Origin: a virus
Strand: one strand, 5' to 3'
IMG/VR virus record: IMGVR_UViG_3300031707_006566
Location: 1-35,657 of that record
DNA: 35,657 nt
The position numbers and the translations under genes are program-made. The notes below the pieces were generated by a model. That model saw only the letters and a list, made by a program, of their open reading frames with translations, made no database searches and was not told the DNA's origin. This document shows positions 29,435-35,657 of the stretch, one piece after another; position 1 is the stretch's first letter, and every line of letters starts with the position of its first letter.

Positions 29435-30907
29435 TCAGCCTCCCTTCTTGGCGGCCTTCTTGGCATTCTTCACTATCGCCCTGACTTCCTTCTCCTCCAT
29501 GAACAGGGTCGAGTCGTGGGTCGTGTCCTGCATGATGGTGGTGTAGTCCCGGTGGACGGCGAGGACCTTATAGACGGTGTTGTTGTCCATGGTCGTCTCG
29601 AGGACCTTGCCCTTGCTCAGGGCGATGTGGTCCACGACCAGGCGCTCCAGCTCGTGCCGGGCGATCCCGGCCGGCGTGACCTTGGCGTCGATTGCCTTCT
29701 CCAAGTCCCAGAGCCGGGTCCGGTGCTCGAGCACGCCCTCATTGTCCCCGCCCCAGCCGCCGACCTGCAATGTGGCGTCGGTTGCGTGCTTCGCCTTCTT
29801 CGCGCCCGGGGGCGTGAGCACCATCGTGGGCCACTTGGGGAGCTTCTTGCGGTCGACCTTGAAGGTGATAGAGAGCTCCTCATCGCCGTCATCATCGCCG
29901 AACTCCTCGCCGATCTGGATCATCGTGGCTGCCTTGGCCTTGGTCACGAGCTTGGCGAGGTGGTCGAAATAATCCTGGATGGCGATGTTGCTGAGGTGGT
30001 CCTTGCTCTCGACCTTGACGACGCTCTCGCCGCCGGGGACGGTCTTCTCCCGGCCGGAGACATTCCCGTCGAGCGTGGTTTCCCTTTCCCGGACGGAGCC
30101 CTTCACGAGATCCCAGTGCTCGTAGCACTTGCTGCACTGGACCTTATTCTTCCTCAGGTCCATGCTGTAGCCATCGGAGGCTGGAGGATTCCCGCATTTG
30201 GGGCACTTGGGGAACTTGAGCTTGTCCCCGAGCTGCTGCAGGTGCTTGGCCAGGGCTTCAATCTTGGCGCGCTTCTTGACGAGCTCGTCGGCGCTCGCCT
30301 CCACCGCCTTCGCCGTCGGGGCCCGGCCGAATTGAGCCTGCTGTTTGATTTCCTTGAAGAGTTCCAGCTGGTCACCCTGGTGCTTGAGCTTGAGGAACCC
30401 TTCCTCCGCCATGGTGGCGGAGATCGTGCCCTCCTGGACGGCCGCCTGGACGCGCGGCTCGAGCTCGAGCAGCTGGACGCGGCGCAGGACCCAGCTGGGA
30501 GATCTCCCGACCTGCTTGGCGATCGCCTCGGGCTTCATGTGCATCGTGTCCATGGCCCGTTTGAAGGCGCTGGCATCTTCCATGGGCGTCGGGTCCCGGC
30601 GCTCGATGTTCTCGGTCAGCGCCAGGACGAAGGCCTGCTCGTCGGTGGCGTCGATGACGTGCGCGGGTATCGTCGGGGCCTTCAGCTTGCAGAACGCCAG
30701 GTAACGGCGGTGGCCGCAGATGAGCTCCCAGCCGGTGCCCTTCGGCCGCACCAGGACCGGGTTGATCAGCCCCTGGGTCTTGATGGATTCCGCCAGGCCG
30801 TCGACGTCGGCGTCCTTCAGGTCCCGCATCGCGAACACCGGCAAAAGCTCGATGCTCTTGATGGCAACTTGCACTAACTCGTATCCCCTGTTCTTTTCCT
30901 TTCCCAT
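29435..30907 (-). CDS. ParB-like protein with zinc ribbon
   Basis: 490 residues. The N-terminal ParB domain has GHRR (65-68) and TENIERRDPT (98-107), then a helix-turn-helix (about 128-147, AIAKQVGRSPSWVLRRV). A zinc ribbon (CPKCG and CSKC, about 234-264) and an acidic beta-rich C-terminal region of unknown fold follow. No ParA is present in the window, so classic partition is doubtful; gene control, CTP-dependent DNA clamping or nuclease activity are options. ATG at 30907 is preceded by AAGGTG at seven bases and follows the TGA of the HNH gene by one base. Confidence 0.82.
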   Translation of the reverse strand: MGKEKNRGYELVQVAIKSIELLPVFAMRDLKDADVDGLAESIKTQGLINPVLVRPKGTGWELICGHRRYLAFCKLKAPTIPAHVIDATDEQAFVLALTENIERRDPTPMEDASAFKRAMDTMHMKPEAIAKQVGRSPSWVLRRVQLLELEPRVQAAVQEGTISATMAEEGFLKLKHQGDQLELFKEIKQQAQFGRAPTAKAVEASADELVKKRAKIEALAKHLQQLGDKLKFPKCPKCGNPPASDGYSMDLRKNKVQCSKCYEHWDLVKGSVRERETTLDGNVSGREKTVPGGESVVKVESKDHLSNIAIQDYFDHLAKLVTKAKAATMIQIGEEFGDDDGDEELSITFKVDRKKLPKWPTMVLTPPGAKKAKHATDATLQVGGWGGDNEGVLEHRTRLWDLEKAIDAKVTPAGIARHELERLVVDHIALSKGKVLETTMDNNTVYKVLAVHRDYTTIMQDTTHDSTLFMEEKEVRAIVKNAKKAAKKGG

Positions 30908-30908
30908 A

Positions 30909-31349
30909 TCAAACACCTTTCCCTTTTCTATTCTCCTGACTAATTATCCGATGACAATCAGCACAGAGCCAGACCACCTCGAGAGGCTTCGTATAATCGG
31001 GATGGTGACCTTCGATTGGTCCTACTTTCCTGCAGGCGGAGCACTCTTTTGGTTTTACCAACCGCCCTCTCATTATAGACATGCGAACCCTACCTTGGGC
31101 TCGGATTTTCTCTGGGCGAAAAAGCCGCTCTTGGTGTTCTTGCTCGGCAAGATATTCTCTATTATCTCTTCGCCATTTTCTTGTCCGTTCGTTATCGTGC
31201 TCTCGATTTATTCGATGCAACCTTGATTGGAGTTCGAGCCTTTCTGCGCGATGTTCTCGATAATGTTTTCTTTGGTATTTACGCAGAGTTTCCTTATGTT
31301 CTCGTCGGTATTTTCTATTATATTCGAGTTTCTCTGCCCTGGTCTTCAT
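30909..31349 (-). CDS. HNH endonuclease-like protein
   Basis: 146 residues. A basic N-terminal half carries YxRKY/REH-type repeats that look like a DNA-binding helix array. The C-terminal HNH site has CSACRKVG, EGHHPDY and LCADCHR, with two CxxC pairs binding structural zinc and the central HH providing the catalytic histidine. The region 31180-31370 is visibly richer in A/T than its neighbours, suggesting recent arrival. It may be a homing-type or packaging-associated nuclease. Confidence 0.8.
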   Translation of the reverse strand: MKTRAEKLEYNRKYRREHKETLRKYQRKHYREHRAERLELQSRLHRINREHDNERTRKWRRDNREYLAEQEHQERLFRPEKIRAQGRVRMSIMRGRLVKPKECSACRKVGPIEGHHPDYTKPLEVVWLCADCHRIISQENRKGKGV

Positions 31350-31353
31350 CCAT

Positions 31354-32070
31354 TCACCAATCCTTTTTCAGGTAAACTTTGTTCTCAATACCGAGTTTCT
31401 TGACTGTGTCGATGACCCTCTCCTTGGCCGCTGGCCAATTAATTGTTTTTGCGTATTCGTGATAATTTAGGCGACCGACTTTGAACTCATCCACGAAATC
31501 TGCTGTTTGCTCGAGAAACCAGATCGTATCCTCGACATGGATAATGGGTTCGAGGGAGGCCCATGTCCTGATACCCTCATTGTGGGCGAGGACCAGCGCC
31601 CTTAATCGCTCCCTGTAGTCGCCGCACCGAGGCTCCCAGAATTGTTGTTCCGCCACGGTATTAACCGTAAGGGTCACCCCGAACCTGGCGCGGCCCCTGG
31701 CCATCAAATCGAAGTCCCTCGGGGCCCGGTCGCCCTGCTTCGTCAGGATGGCGAATGGGGCGTCGTGCTCGACCATCAGCTTGAGGACCTCGCGGGTGAG
31801 CTCGAGCCCGATGTCCAGGTCCTGGTAGGGATCGCAGATGAACGAGAGCATGATGGGGTCGTTCGTGCCCGTGAATGCCGGCAACTCCTTGCGCAGGCCC
31901 TCGAGCACGCCCTTGCGGGCGTAGGGGCGCCCGTGGAAGCGCTCGGGCGTCGTGTGGCAAAAGGCCGGCCCATAACAATAGACGCAGCCGCCCGGGCAGC
32001 CCCAGTAATGATTGAGGGCCAGGTGGGCGAACTCGTAGGCCTTGCCGGCCGGCTGGTAGATGAAGGGCAT
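31354..32070 (-). CDS. Radical SAM protein, spore-photolyase-like
   Basis: 238 residues. The motif CPGGCVYC (C-x3-C-x2-C, about residues 22-29, preceded by ALNHYWG) binds the 4Fe-4S cluster that cleaves S-adenosylmethionine. The layout and boxes such as SFICDPYQDLD, ILTKQGDR and WASLEPI match the COG1533 (SplB-like) group. The substrate is unknown; DNA repair or base modification are candidates. GGAGG lies eight bases before the ATG at 32070, two bases after the upstream stop. Longer reading upstream is shadow. No C-terminal extension is seen. Confidence 0.85.
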   Translation of the reverse strand: MPFIYQPAGKAYEFAHLALNHYWGCPGGCVYCYGPAFCHTTPERFHGRPYARKGVLEGLRKELPAFTGTNDPIMLSFICDPYQDLDIGLELTREVLKLMVEHDAPFAILTKQGDRAPRDFDLMARGRARFGVTLTVNTVAEQQFWEPRCGDYRERLRALVLAHNEGIRTWASLEPIIHVEDTIWFLEQTADFVDEFKVGRLNYHEYAKTINWPAAKERVIDTVKKLGIENKVYLKKDW

Positions 32071-32072
32071 GG

Positions 32073-32324
32073 TCAGTACCTCCTCGACCATAACAGGCCC
32101 GTTTCTTTCGGTTCCTCGGGCGGGGTGAAGACGAGGTCTTTCCGGCCCTTCCTCTTCGCCAGCTTGAGCTTGCGTCTGAGCCTCCTGCATGGCGTCTCGG
32201 TCCTGGCGCAGATATTCCGGGGGGCGAGCCGGAGCTGCTTCGGGTCGCAGACGATGGCGGCGTTCTGGTAACATCGGAGCGGTGGCCGTTCATCCCTCGG
32301 GGGCCTCTGGAGTTTCATGTTCAT
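32073..32324 (-). CDS. Small basic cysteine protein, hypothetical
   Basis: 83 residues, Arg/Lys-rich, with four cysteines spaced C-x8-C-x12-C-x6-C (RCYQN, IVCDP, NICAR, PCRR). Possibly zinc- and DNA-binding. ATG at 32324 overlaps the upstream stop as ATGA; the ATG at 32318 has a better-spaced GGGG. Its end carries AGGAGGTACTGA, the ribosome site for the radical SAM gene. Confidence 0.6.
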   Translation of the reverse strand: MNMKLQRPPRDERPPLRCYQNAAIVCDPKQLRLAPRNICARTETPCRRLRRKLKLAKRKGRKDLVFTPPEEPKETGLLWSRRY

Positions 32325-32761
32325 CCCCATCCGAAACGCTCGTTGAGAAATTCATTCGCCGTCAAATGAACGCTATCAAACAGGCGGTAAAGCAGATCCC
32401 GCTTGAGACCTTCGGGCGCAATGGCGTAGACCTTGCATCCTCGCCCAGCTGCATATCCTATCTCGATATGGGTACTGTTCCCGGCCGGGAAGATCGCGAC
32501 CAGGGCGTTGCAGGCCTTGAGAGCCTCGATGTCCTTGGCATAGTGGAGTTTGACGGTTGGGTTGTTGAACCATTCAAAATCGGGGAGCTCGTCCCTGCCG
32601 TCCCGGAGAGCATCGAGTTTGGCGTCGGGCTTCTCGCATTCCTTCCAGTTGAACGAGTGGTGTGTGAAATCATAGACCTCCTCGCCCAGCTCGCGCATTC
32701 TCTTGATGAGGTCGACGACCTGGGCTGCGTTCTTCCAGCTGCTCGCAACATACCATTTCAT
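32321..32761 (-). CDS. Nucleoside 2-deoxyribosyltransferase-like protein
   Basis: 146 residues: MKWYVASSWKNAAQVVDLI at the start (Rossmann-like strand and helix), YDFTHHSF, and NALVAIFPAGNSTHIEIGYA, which matches the NDT/DUF4406 signature with the likely catalytic glutamate in HIEIGYA. Such enzymes cleave or exchange the base of deoxynucleosides or their monophosphates. Two genes away from the radical SAM protein, it may act in nucleotide modification or pool control. GGAGG lies eight bases before the ATG; ATGA overlap with the zinc ribbon gene. Confidence 0.75.
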   Translation of the reverse strand: MKWYVASSWKNAAQVVDLIKRMRELGEEVYDFTHHSFNWKECEKPDAKLDALRDGRDELPDFEWFNNPTVKLHYAKDIEALKACNALVAIFPAGNSTHIEIGYAAGRGCKVYAIAPEGLKRDLLYRLFDSVHLTANEFLNERFGWG

Positions 32762-32904
32762 TTCTTGTCCCTCCAATCTTTGAACTCCTCTATCTTCTCA
32801 GAATCCTTGGGGTCGTAAACGGTCGTGCCGCAGCTGGGGCAACGATTCAGATCCGAGGTGAACGCCATCCCGCATTTCGGGCAGGACTTGATCCCGGCGC
32901 TCAC
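32758..32904 (-). CDS. Zinc ribbon protein
   Basis: 48 residues from GTG at 32904. CPKCG and CPSCG lie 14 residues apart, a classic zinc ribbon, followed by a charged helix. GGAGG lies seven bases before the GTG, the start overlaps the upstream stop as GTGA, and the stop overlaps the next gene as ATGA. Probably a nucleic-acid or protein adaptor. Confidence 0.78.
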   Translation of the reverse strand: MSAGIKSCPKCGMAFTSDLNRCPSCGTTVYDPKDSEKIEEFKDWRDKK

Positions 32905-33335
32905 GGTCGGACCTCCTTGCGGTCCCAATCGGATTCGTCATCCAACGGGTTGGATGAAGCCGAGCGCCACTGCCGGACCTTGCGCTGCGGGGCCGGGGAT
33001 GGCGGCTTGTGGTTCCTCGGCCGAGCGTCCGGACCGCAGTGCCGGCAGAGGACCGTGGGATCGAGCCGGAGCATCCCGCAATTGGGGCAGGTCGGGCCGA
33101 GAAAAACAGGTTTTACCGACGGTGGTATATCAATCTTCTCTCGGGAAAATGGGATAGATTGCTCTTTGTGGGTCGGAAGGGTGGGTGATTCGTCCTCGGT
33201 TTTCTCTCGGAGACGGCGGAGGCGCCGCTGGATTTTATTGCGGGCGTTCGTCCTGGCCCTGATCTTGGCGGCGTGCTTCTTGTAATATTTGCGCATGTAT
33301 TTTCTCATGTATTCACGCTTGGCTTTCTTGTTCAT
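32901..33335 (-). CDS. Basic protein with zinc ribbon, HNH-related N-terminus
   Basis: 144 residues. Residues 1-50 are strongly basic with YMRKYMRKYYKKHAAK repeats, much like the N-terminal half of the HNH protein at 30909-31349. A middle linker is followed by a zinc ribbon (CPNCG, then CRHC). The catalytic HNH histidines are absent. It may be a DNA-binding relative or a decayed HNH protein. ATGA overlap with the methyltransferase and GGAGG seven bases before. Confidence 0.65.
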   Translation of the reverse strand: MNKKAKREYMRKYMRKYYKKHAAKIRARTNARNKIQRRLRRLREKTEDESPTLPTHKEQSIPFSREKIDIPPSVKPVFLGPTCPNCGMLRLDPTVLCRHCGPDARPRNHKPPSPAPQRKVRQWRSASSNPLDDESDWDRKEVRP

Positions 33336-34213
33336 AACGGGGCCTCCATACAAGCCTTGATTATCGCTTTCATCAGGAGAGGAGGGACGGCCTGGCCGAC
33401 ATACTTGGATTTCTTTTCTACGGTTCCCTCGATGATGTAATCGTCGGGGAAGCCCTGCGCTCGTCTCTGCTCAAGGTGCGTATTCCTTCTGAGCATTCCA
33501 TCCTGGTAGATGAGGACGGCGCCGGCGCGGACGCCGTGATGGTCGGAACTGAGGACCGTTGGCATGACGTCGTCGGGTCCGACAACCCTCGTGTGAAAAT
33601 TATTTCCAGAGTTGCACATATTAGTCGCCCTCTGGAAAAGTCCTTTGAGCGCCAGGAGAGAAAGGATGCTCCAGTGTTCTGGGTCCTTGTCCATTATTTT
33701 CTTGAACGGTAAGGGGGGGGGGAGGCAGTCGAACGGATTTTCCGAATTGGTTTTTTTTGGTTCGGGATAGTTCCCGGCCATCAAGCGCCGGCGCTTCTGA
33801 GGGGTTCCGTAATCGGATGCCATGAGGCAACGGTTCTGTTCCTTCGGGAGTCTTTTGAAAAGGAAAGCCTTGACCTGGGGGACGTTCTCCATGACCCAGA
33901 ACTTTGGCTTGTAGGAATCAACGAGACTGAGAAAGTGATTGGTGAGTGTCATGTCGAGATCGCGGCCGTGACGGTTCGCGACGCTGAAACCCTCGCAGGG
34001 CGTCGAGCCCATGATGATGTCGGCGCCGGCGGGCAGGTCGGCGGCCGTAAGCTCCAGGATGTTCCTCTTGTGAGTCTTGACCTCTGGGTGATTCTTGTGG
34101 TAGTTCTCCAAGGCGCCTTTGTCCCAATCGTAGGCGTCGGTGACGGTCGCTCCCGCCAACTTCGCTCCGAGGGTGCTCCCTCCTACTCCACAGAATAGGT
34201 CGAGGACCTTCAT
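33332..34213 (-). CDS. DNA cytosine-5 methyltransferase
   Basis: 293 residues with the C5 methyltransferase motifs in order: I (DLFCGVGGST, 5-14), IV with catalytic C73 (GSTPCEGFS), VI (ENVP, 109-112), VIII (QKRRR, 139-143) and X (YVGQAVPP, 271-278). It methylates cytosine in a short DNA site. The target-recognition part is short (about 145-215) and contains the tracts A8 and C10, which could make the gene switch on and off. The ATG at 34213 overlaps the upstream stop (ATGA) with GGAGGT four to five bases before. Confidence 0.92.
   Translation of the reverse strand: MKVLDLFCGVGGSTLGAKLAGATVTDAYDWDKGALENYHKNHPEVKTHKRNILELTAADLPAGADIIMGSTPCEGFSVANRHGRDLDMTLTNHFLSLVDSYKPKFWVMENVPQVKAFLFKRLPKEQNRCLMASDYGTPQKRRRLMAGNYPEPKKTNSENPFDCLPPPLPFKKIMDKDPEHWSILSLLALKGLFQRATNMCNSGNNFHTRVVGPDDVMPTVLSSDHHGVRAGAVLIYQDGMLRRNTHLEQRRAQGFPDDYIIEGTVEKKSKYVGQAVPPLLMKAIIKACMEAPL
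33713..33758. repeat. Homopolymer tracts in the cytosine methyltransferase gene
   Basis: Ten G at 33713-33722 and eight T at 33751-33758 (C10 and A8 in the coding strand), both inside the target-recognition region. Gain or loss of one base in either would truncate the protein. Confidence 0.8.
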
Positions 34214-34341
34214 CGCGACCTCCTCAGTTCTTCTCTTAGGGCGGCCAATAAGAAATCGTCCACGCTGGAATAGAGATCGGGATTCTCCCGCACTATCCTC
34301 TCGATTGCCTTTTTGAGAACCATGGATATTCGGACCTTCAT
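34210..34341 (-). CDS. Ribbon-helix-helix regulator
   Basis: 43 residues: strand MKVRISMVL, helix KKAIERIVRENPDL, then SSVDDFLLAALREELRR. This is the classic CopG/Arc-like fold of archaeal viruses. It should bind DNA as a dimer and is a candidate for the protein that reads one of the tandem arrays. ATGA overlaps at both ends. Confidence 0.8.
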   Translation of the reverse strand: MKVRISMVLKKAIERIVRENPDLYSSVDDFLLAALREELRRSR

Positions 34342-34718
34342 CTGTCCTCCTGGATCCCGCAGATGACGAGCTCGCCGTCCTGCAGGAAGATGGGGATGAT
34401 GTTGAGAGACCAGGTCTTCCGCTTCCCACGGGCGCCCTTCTTGGCCCAGCCATGGACCTCGAAACGGTTGCCGGCCTCGAGCCAGGTCCGGAGGGCCGGG
34501 ATCTTGACGGCCTTTGCAACGCGCTTGGATTCATTGTCTACGGTTGTTGATTGGACCCCGAGGACGCCCTGGACATGCTCGCGGATTGCTACAATATCGA
34601 TGCAGCCGAAGAGGTCGACCCGCTGGTGGATCGCCTGGATGAACCGCTCCACGACTCCGGCCTTGTAGCCCATGCCCCGAAGATACTCAAGGCTGCGGGC
34701 GGTGGGGGAGCCGCTCAC
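34338..34718 (-). CDS. Nuclease-fold-like protein
   Basis: 126 residues from GTG at 34718. The first part (ARSLEYLRGMGYKAGVVERF, then DLFGCIDIVAI and GVLGVQSTT) matches a virus family I associate with the PD-(D/E)XK or VRR-NUC-like fold, with the acidic residue in GCIDI and a downstream QST in place of the usual ExK. Whether it is catalytic is uncertain. GTGA overlap with the upstream gene and GGAGG eight bases before the GTG. Confidence 0.6.
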   Translation of the reverse strand: MSGSPTARSLEYLRGMGYKAGVVERFIQAIHQRVDLFGCIDIVAIREHVQGVLGVQSTTVDNESKRVAKAVKIPALRTWLEAGNRFEVHGWAKKGARGKRKTWSLNIIPIFLQDGELVICGIQEDR

Positions 34719-34942
34719 TTCCGTCCCTCCTCGCATTCCAGGCCCTTGACGCAGCGCTCCGGCCGGCACGTGCCCCGGTCCTGGCACGGCCGGCCGGTCT
34801 TGCGGTTGTTCGAGGTTCTGGATTCCCCGCCCTTGACCTTCCCGGGCCGGCACTTTGGACAATAAGCATAGAGTCGTTTCTTGAACCTGACCTTGTGGAG
34901 AAATGTCCCGCACTTGCCGCAGAACGGGGAGGCGGCGATCAA
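34715..34942 (-). CDS. Zinc ribbon protein (TFS/RPB9-like N-terminus)
   Basis: 75 residues from TTG at 34942, which overlaps the upstream stop as TTGA with GAGGT before it. CGKCGTFLHKVRF and YCPKCRPG form a ribbon like that at the N-terminus of archaeal transcription factor S. A second cluster near the end has PCQDRGTC, ERC and LEC. It could act on host RNA polymerase, but the catalytic TFS domain is missing. Confidence 0.65.
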   Translation of the reverse strand: MIAASPFCGKCGTFLHKVRFKKRLYAYCPKCRPGKVKGGESRTSNNRKTGRPCQDRGTCRPERCVKGLECEEGRK

Positions 34943-35451
34943 AGGAACCTCGGGACGGCGACGACGTATTCCATCTTCAGAACGGTCCTCGGAGGCCGGG
35001 TGTCTTTTCGAAGGCGGCCGAGGAGGTTCTTCTTCCGGTCGGCCTTGCGCTTCGAGTGCGCCGTCCACGCCTTCCATTTGTCATTGGTGTCAACGGCCTC
35101 GAAGTTCTGGCCGTCGGAGCAGCTCCTGCAGGGCCCGGTGAAATAGGAGGCCTCGCCGCAGATGGGGCAATGGAAGTACTGATGATCGCGGACCCGGGCG
35201 CTGTGGGGGAGGTGCAGGAGGATCTCCAGGCCCCGGTCGAACTCGATGAAGAACGGCGCCGGGATGTGGGCGACCATCCAATCCGTCCAGGTGACCTCGA
35301 CCAGGTCGTAGTGGACCTGGTCCTTGAAGGCCCTGAGCTGGACCTCCTGGCCATACTTGCAGTCGGCGAGCCTCTGCTCCTGGCTGGTGAAGACGAGCTG
35401 GGTCCGGGCCCGAGCCTCGGCCCGGGCGGCGGTGACGCTGGCGACCTTCAT
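34939..35451 (-). CDS. Zinc-ribbon-containing protein, hypothetical
   Basis: 170 residues. An alpha/beta N-terminal part (ARTQLVFTSQEQRLADCKYG, FFIEFDRGLEILLHLPH) is followed by CPICG and CRSC (about 94-109), then a basic helical region (HSKRKADRKKNLLGRLRK). Not assigned to a family. ATGA junction with the preceding gene. Confidence 0.65.
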   Translation of the reverse strand: MKVASVTAARAEARARTQLVFTSQEQRLADCKYGQEVQLRAFKDQVHYDLVEVTWTDWMVAHIPAPFFIEFDRGLEILLHLPHSARVRDHQYFHCPICGEASYFTGPCRSCSDGQNFEAVDTNDKWKAWTAHSKRKADRKKNLLGRLRKDTRPPRTVLKMEYVVAVPRFL

Positions 35452-35657
35452 GCCCCATCACCTTCCACGACACGGACGTCAGCCCAGCCTTCGAGCTGAA
35501 GCATCTCAACGAGGATCTGCAGGAGCCGGTCCTGGCCGGGCCGGACCTCGGACTGGCGCGTGTACTCGCGGCCGTTGATTGTGCGGCGCTCCTTGGCGCC
35601 GGCGAACTGCCTTGCCGCCCGGGGGTTCGGGGGCCCCGAGGCCCAGATGGCGATCAT
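35448..35657 (-). CDS. Hypothetical protein at the window edge (possibly partial)
   Basis: 69 residues, MIAIWASGPPNPRAARQF, a basic middle and LLQILVEMLQLEGWADVRVV. Its ATG is the last triplet of the window, so the true start may lie beyond. If the window is circular, GAGGAGGAT from the left end would stand just before this ATG. Not recognised. Confidence 0.5.
   Translation of the reverse strand: MIAIWASGPPNPRAARQFAGAKERRTINGREYTRQSEVRPGQDRLLQILVEMLQLEGWADVRVVEGDGA

Noticed and set aside
29516-30877. 453-residue plus-strand frame
   Set aside because: Exactly antisense to the ParB-like gene, which has clear domain motifs.
1-35657. tRNA genes or CRISPR arrays
   Set aside because: I saw no cloverleaf-like T-loop and anticodon arrangement and no regularly spaced repeats with unique spacers; the tandem arrays found have no spacers.

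Overview
The window looks like the whole, or nearly the whole, genome of a temperate head-tailed virus or provirus (class Caudoviricetes) of an archaeon. It is GC-rich. All but two of the recognisable genes lie on the minus strand, so the map reads from right to left. The archaeal assignment rests on three things. TATA-like boxes are centred about 26 bases before start codons at two promoters (6444-6450 ahead of 6473; 24413-24420 ahead of 24390), which is the geometry of leaderless archaeal transcripts. The regulators are of archaeal style (AbrB-like, ribbon-helix-helix). There are many tiny zinc-ribbon proteins. A Thermoplasmata or methanogen-related host is a guess from the look of the AbrB-like protein. 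Most genes are chained by ATGA, GTGA, TAATG or TAGATG junctions and carry clear GGAGG-type ribosome sites.

Layout in the direction of transcription. Right arm, 35657 to 26694: a tightly coupled operon of small zinc-ribbon proteins, a nuclease-like protein, a ribbon-helix-helix regulator, a cytosine-5 DNA methyltransferase with homopolymer tracts, a nucleoside deoxyribosyltransferase-like protein, a radical SAM protein, an HNH protein, a ParB-like protein with a zinc ribbon, several unknowns and a ParB-domain/adenine-type DNA methyltransferase. Packaging, 26697 to 24665: small and large terminase, followed by a small gene (24491-24664) with an apparent CTG start. A promoter with an 11-base tandem array then drives the head genes: portal fused to a MuF domain, capsid protease fused to a scaffold-like coiled coil, a decoration-like protein and an encapsulin-like HK97-fold capsid protein. 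A terminator hairpin (18611-18656) follows the small gene after the capsid gene. Next come two membrane proteins, connector and completion proteins, tail tube, a tail chaperone pair in different frames, a short tape measure, and distal tail proteins ending in a 1200-residue hub/adhesin.

The only rightward genes are an AbrB-like regulator (6473-6676) and a four-helix membrane protein (6919-7440). The regulator is divergent from the left operon across a region holding five 12-base tandem units between two TATA boxes, which looks like a genetic switch. The left operon (6299 to 2685) holds unknown and cysteine-rich small proteins. It ends in a winged-helix protein whose gene and upstream DNA carry iteron-like repeats. 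The tyrosine integrase (1181 to 144) and a strong terminator close the map. I recognised no polymerase, helicase or lysis enzyme, so replication probably relies on the host, possibly with the winged-helix protein as initiator.
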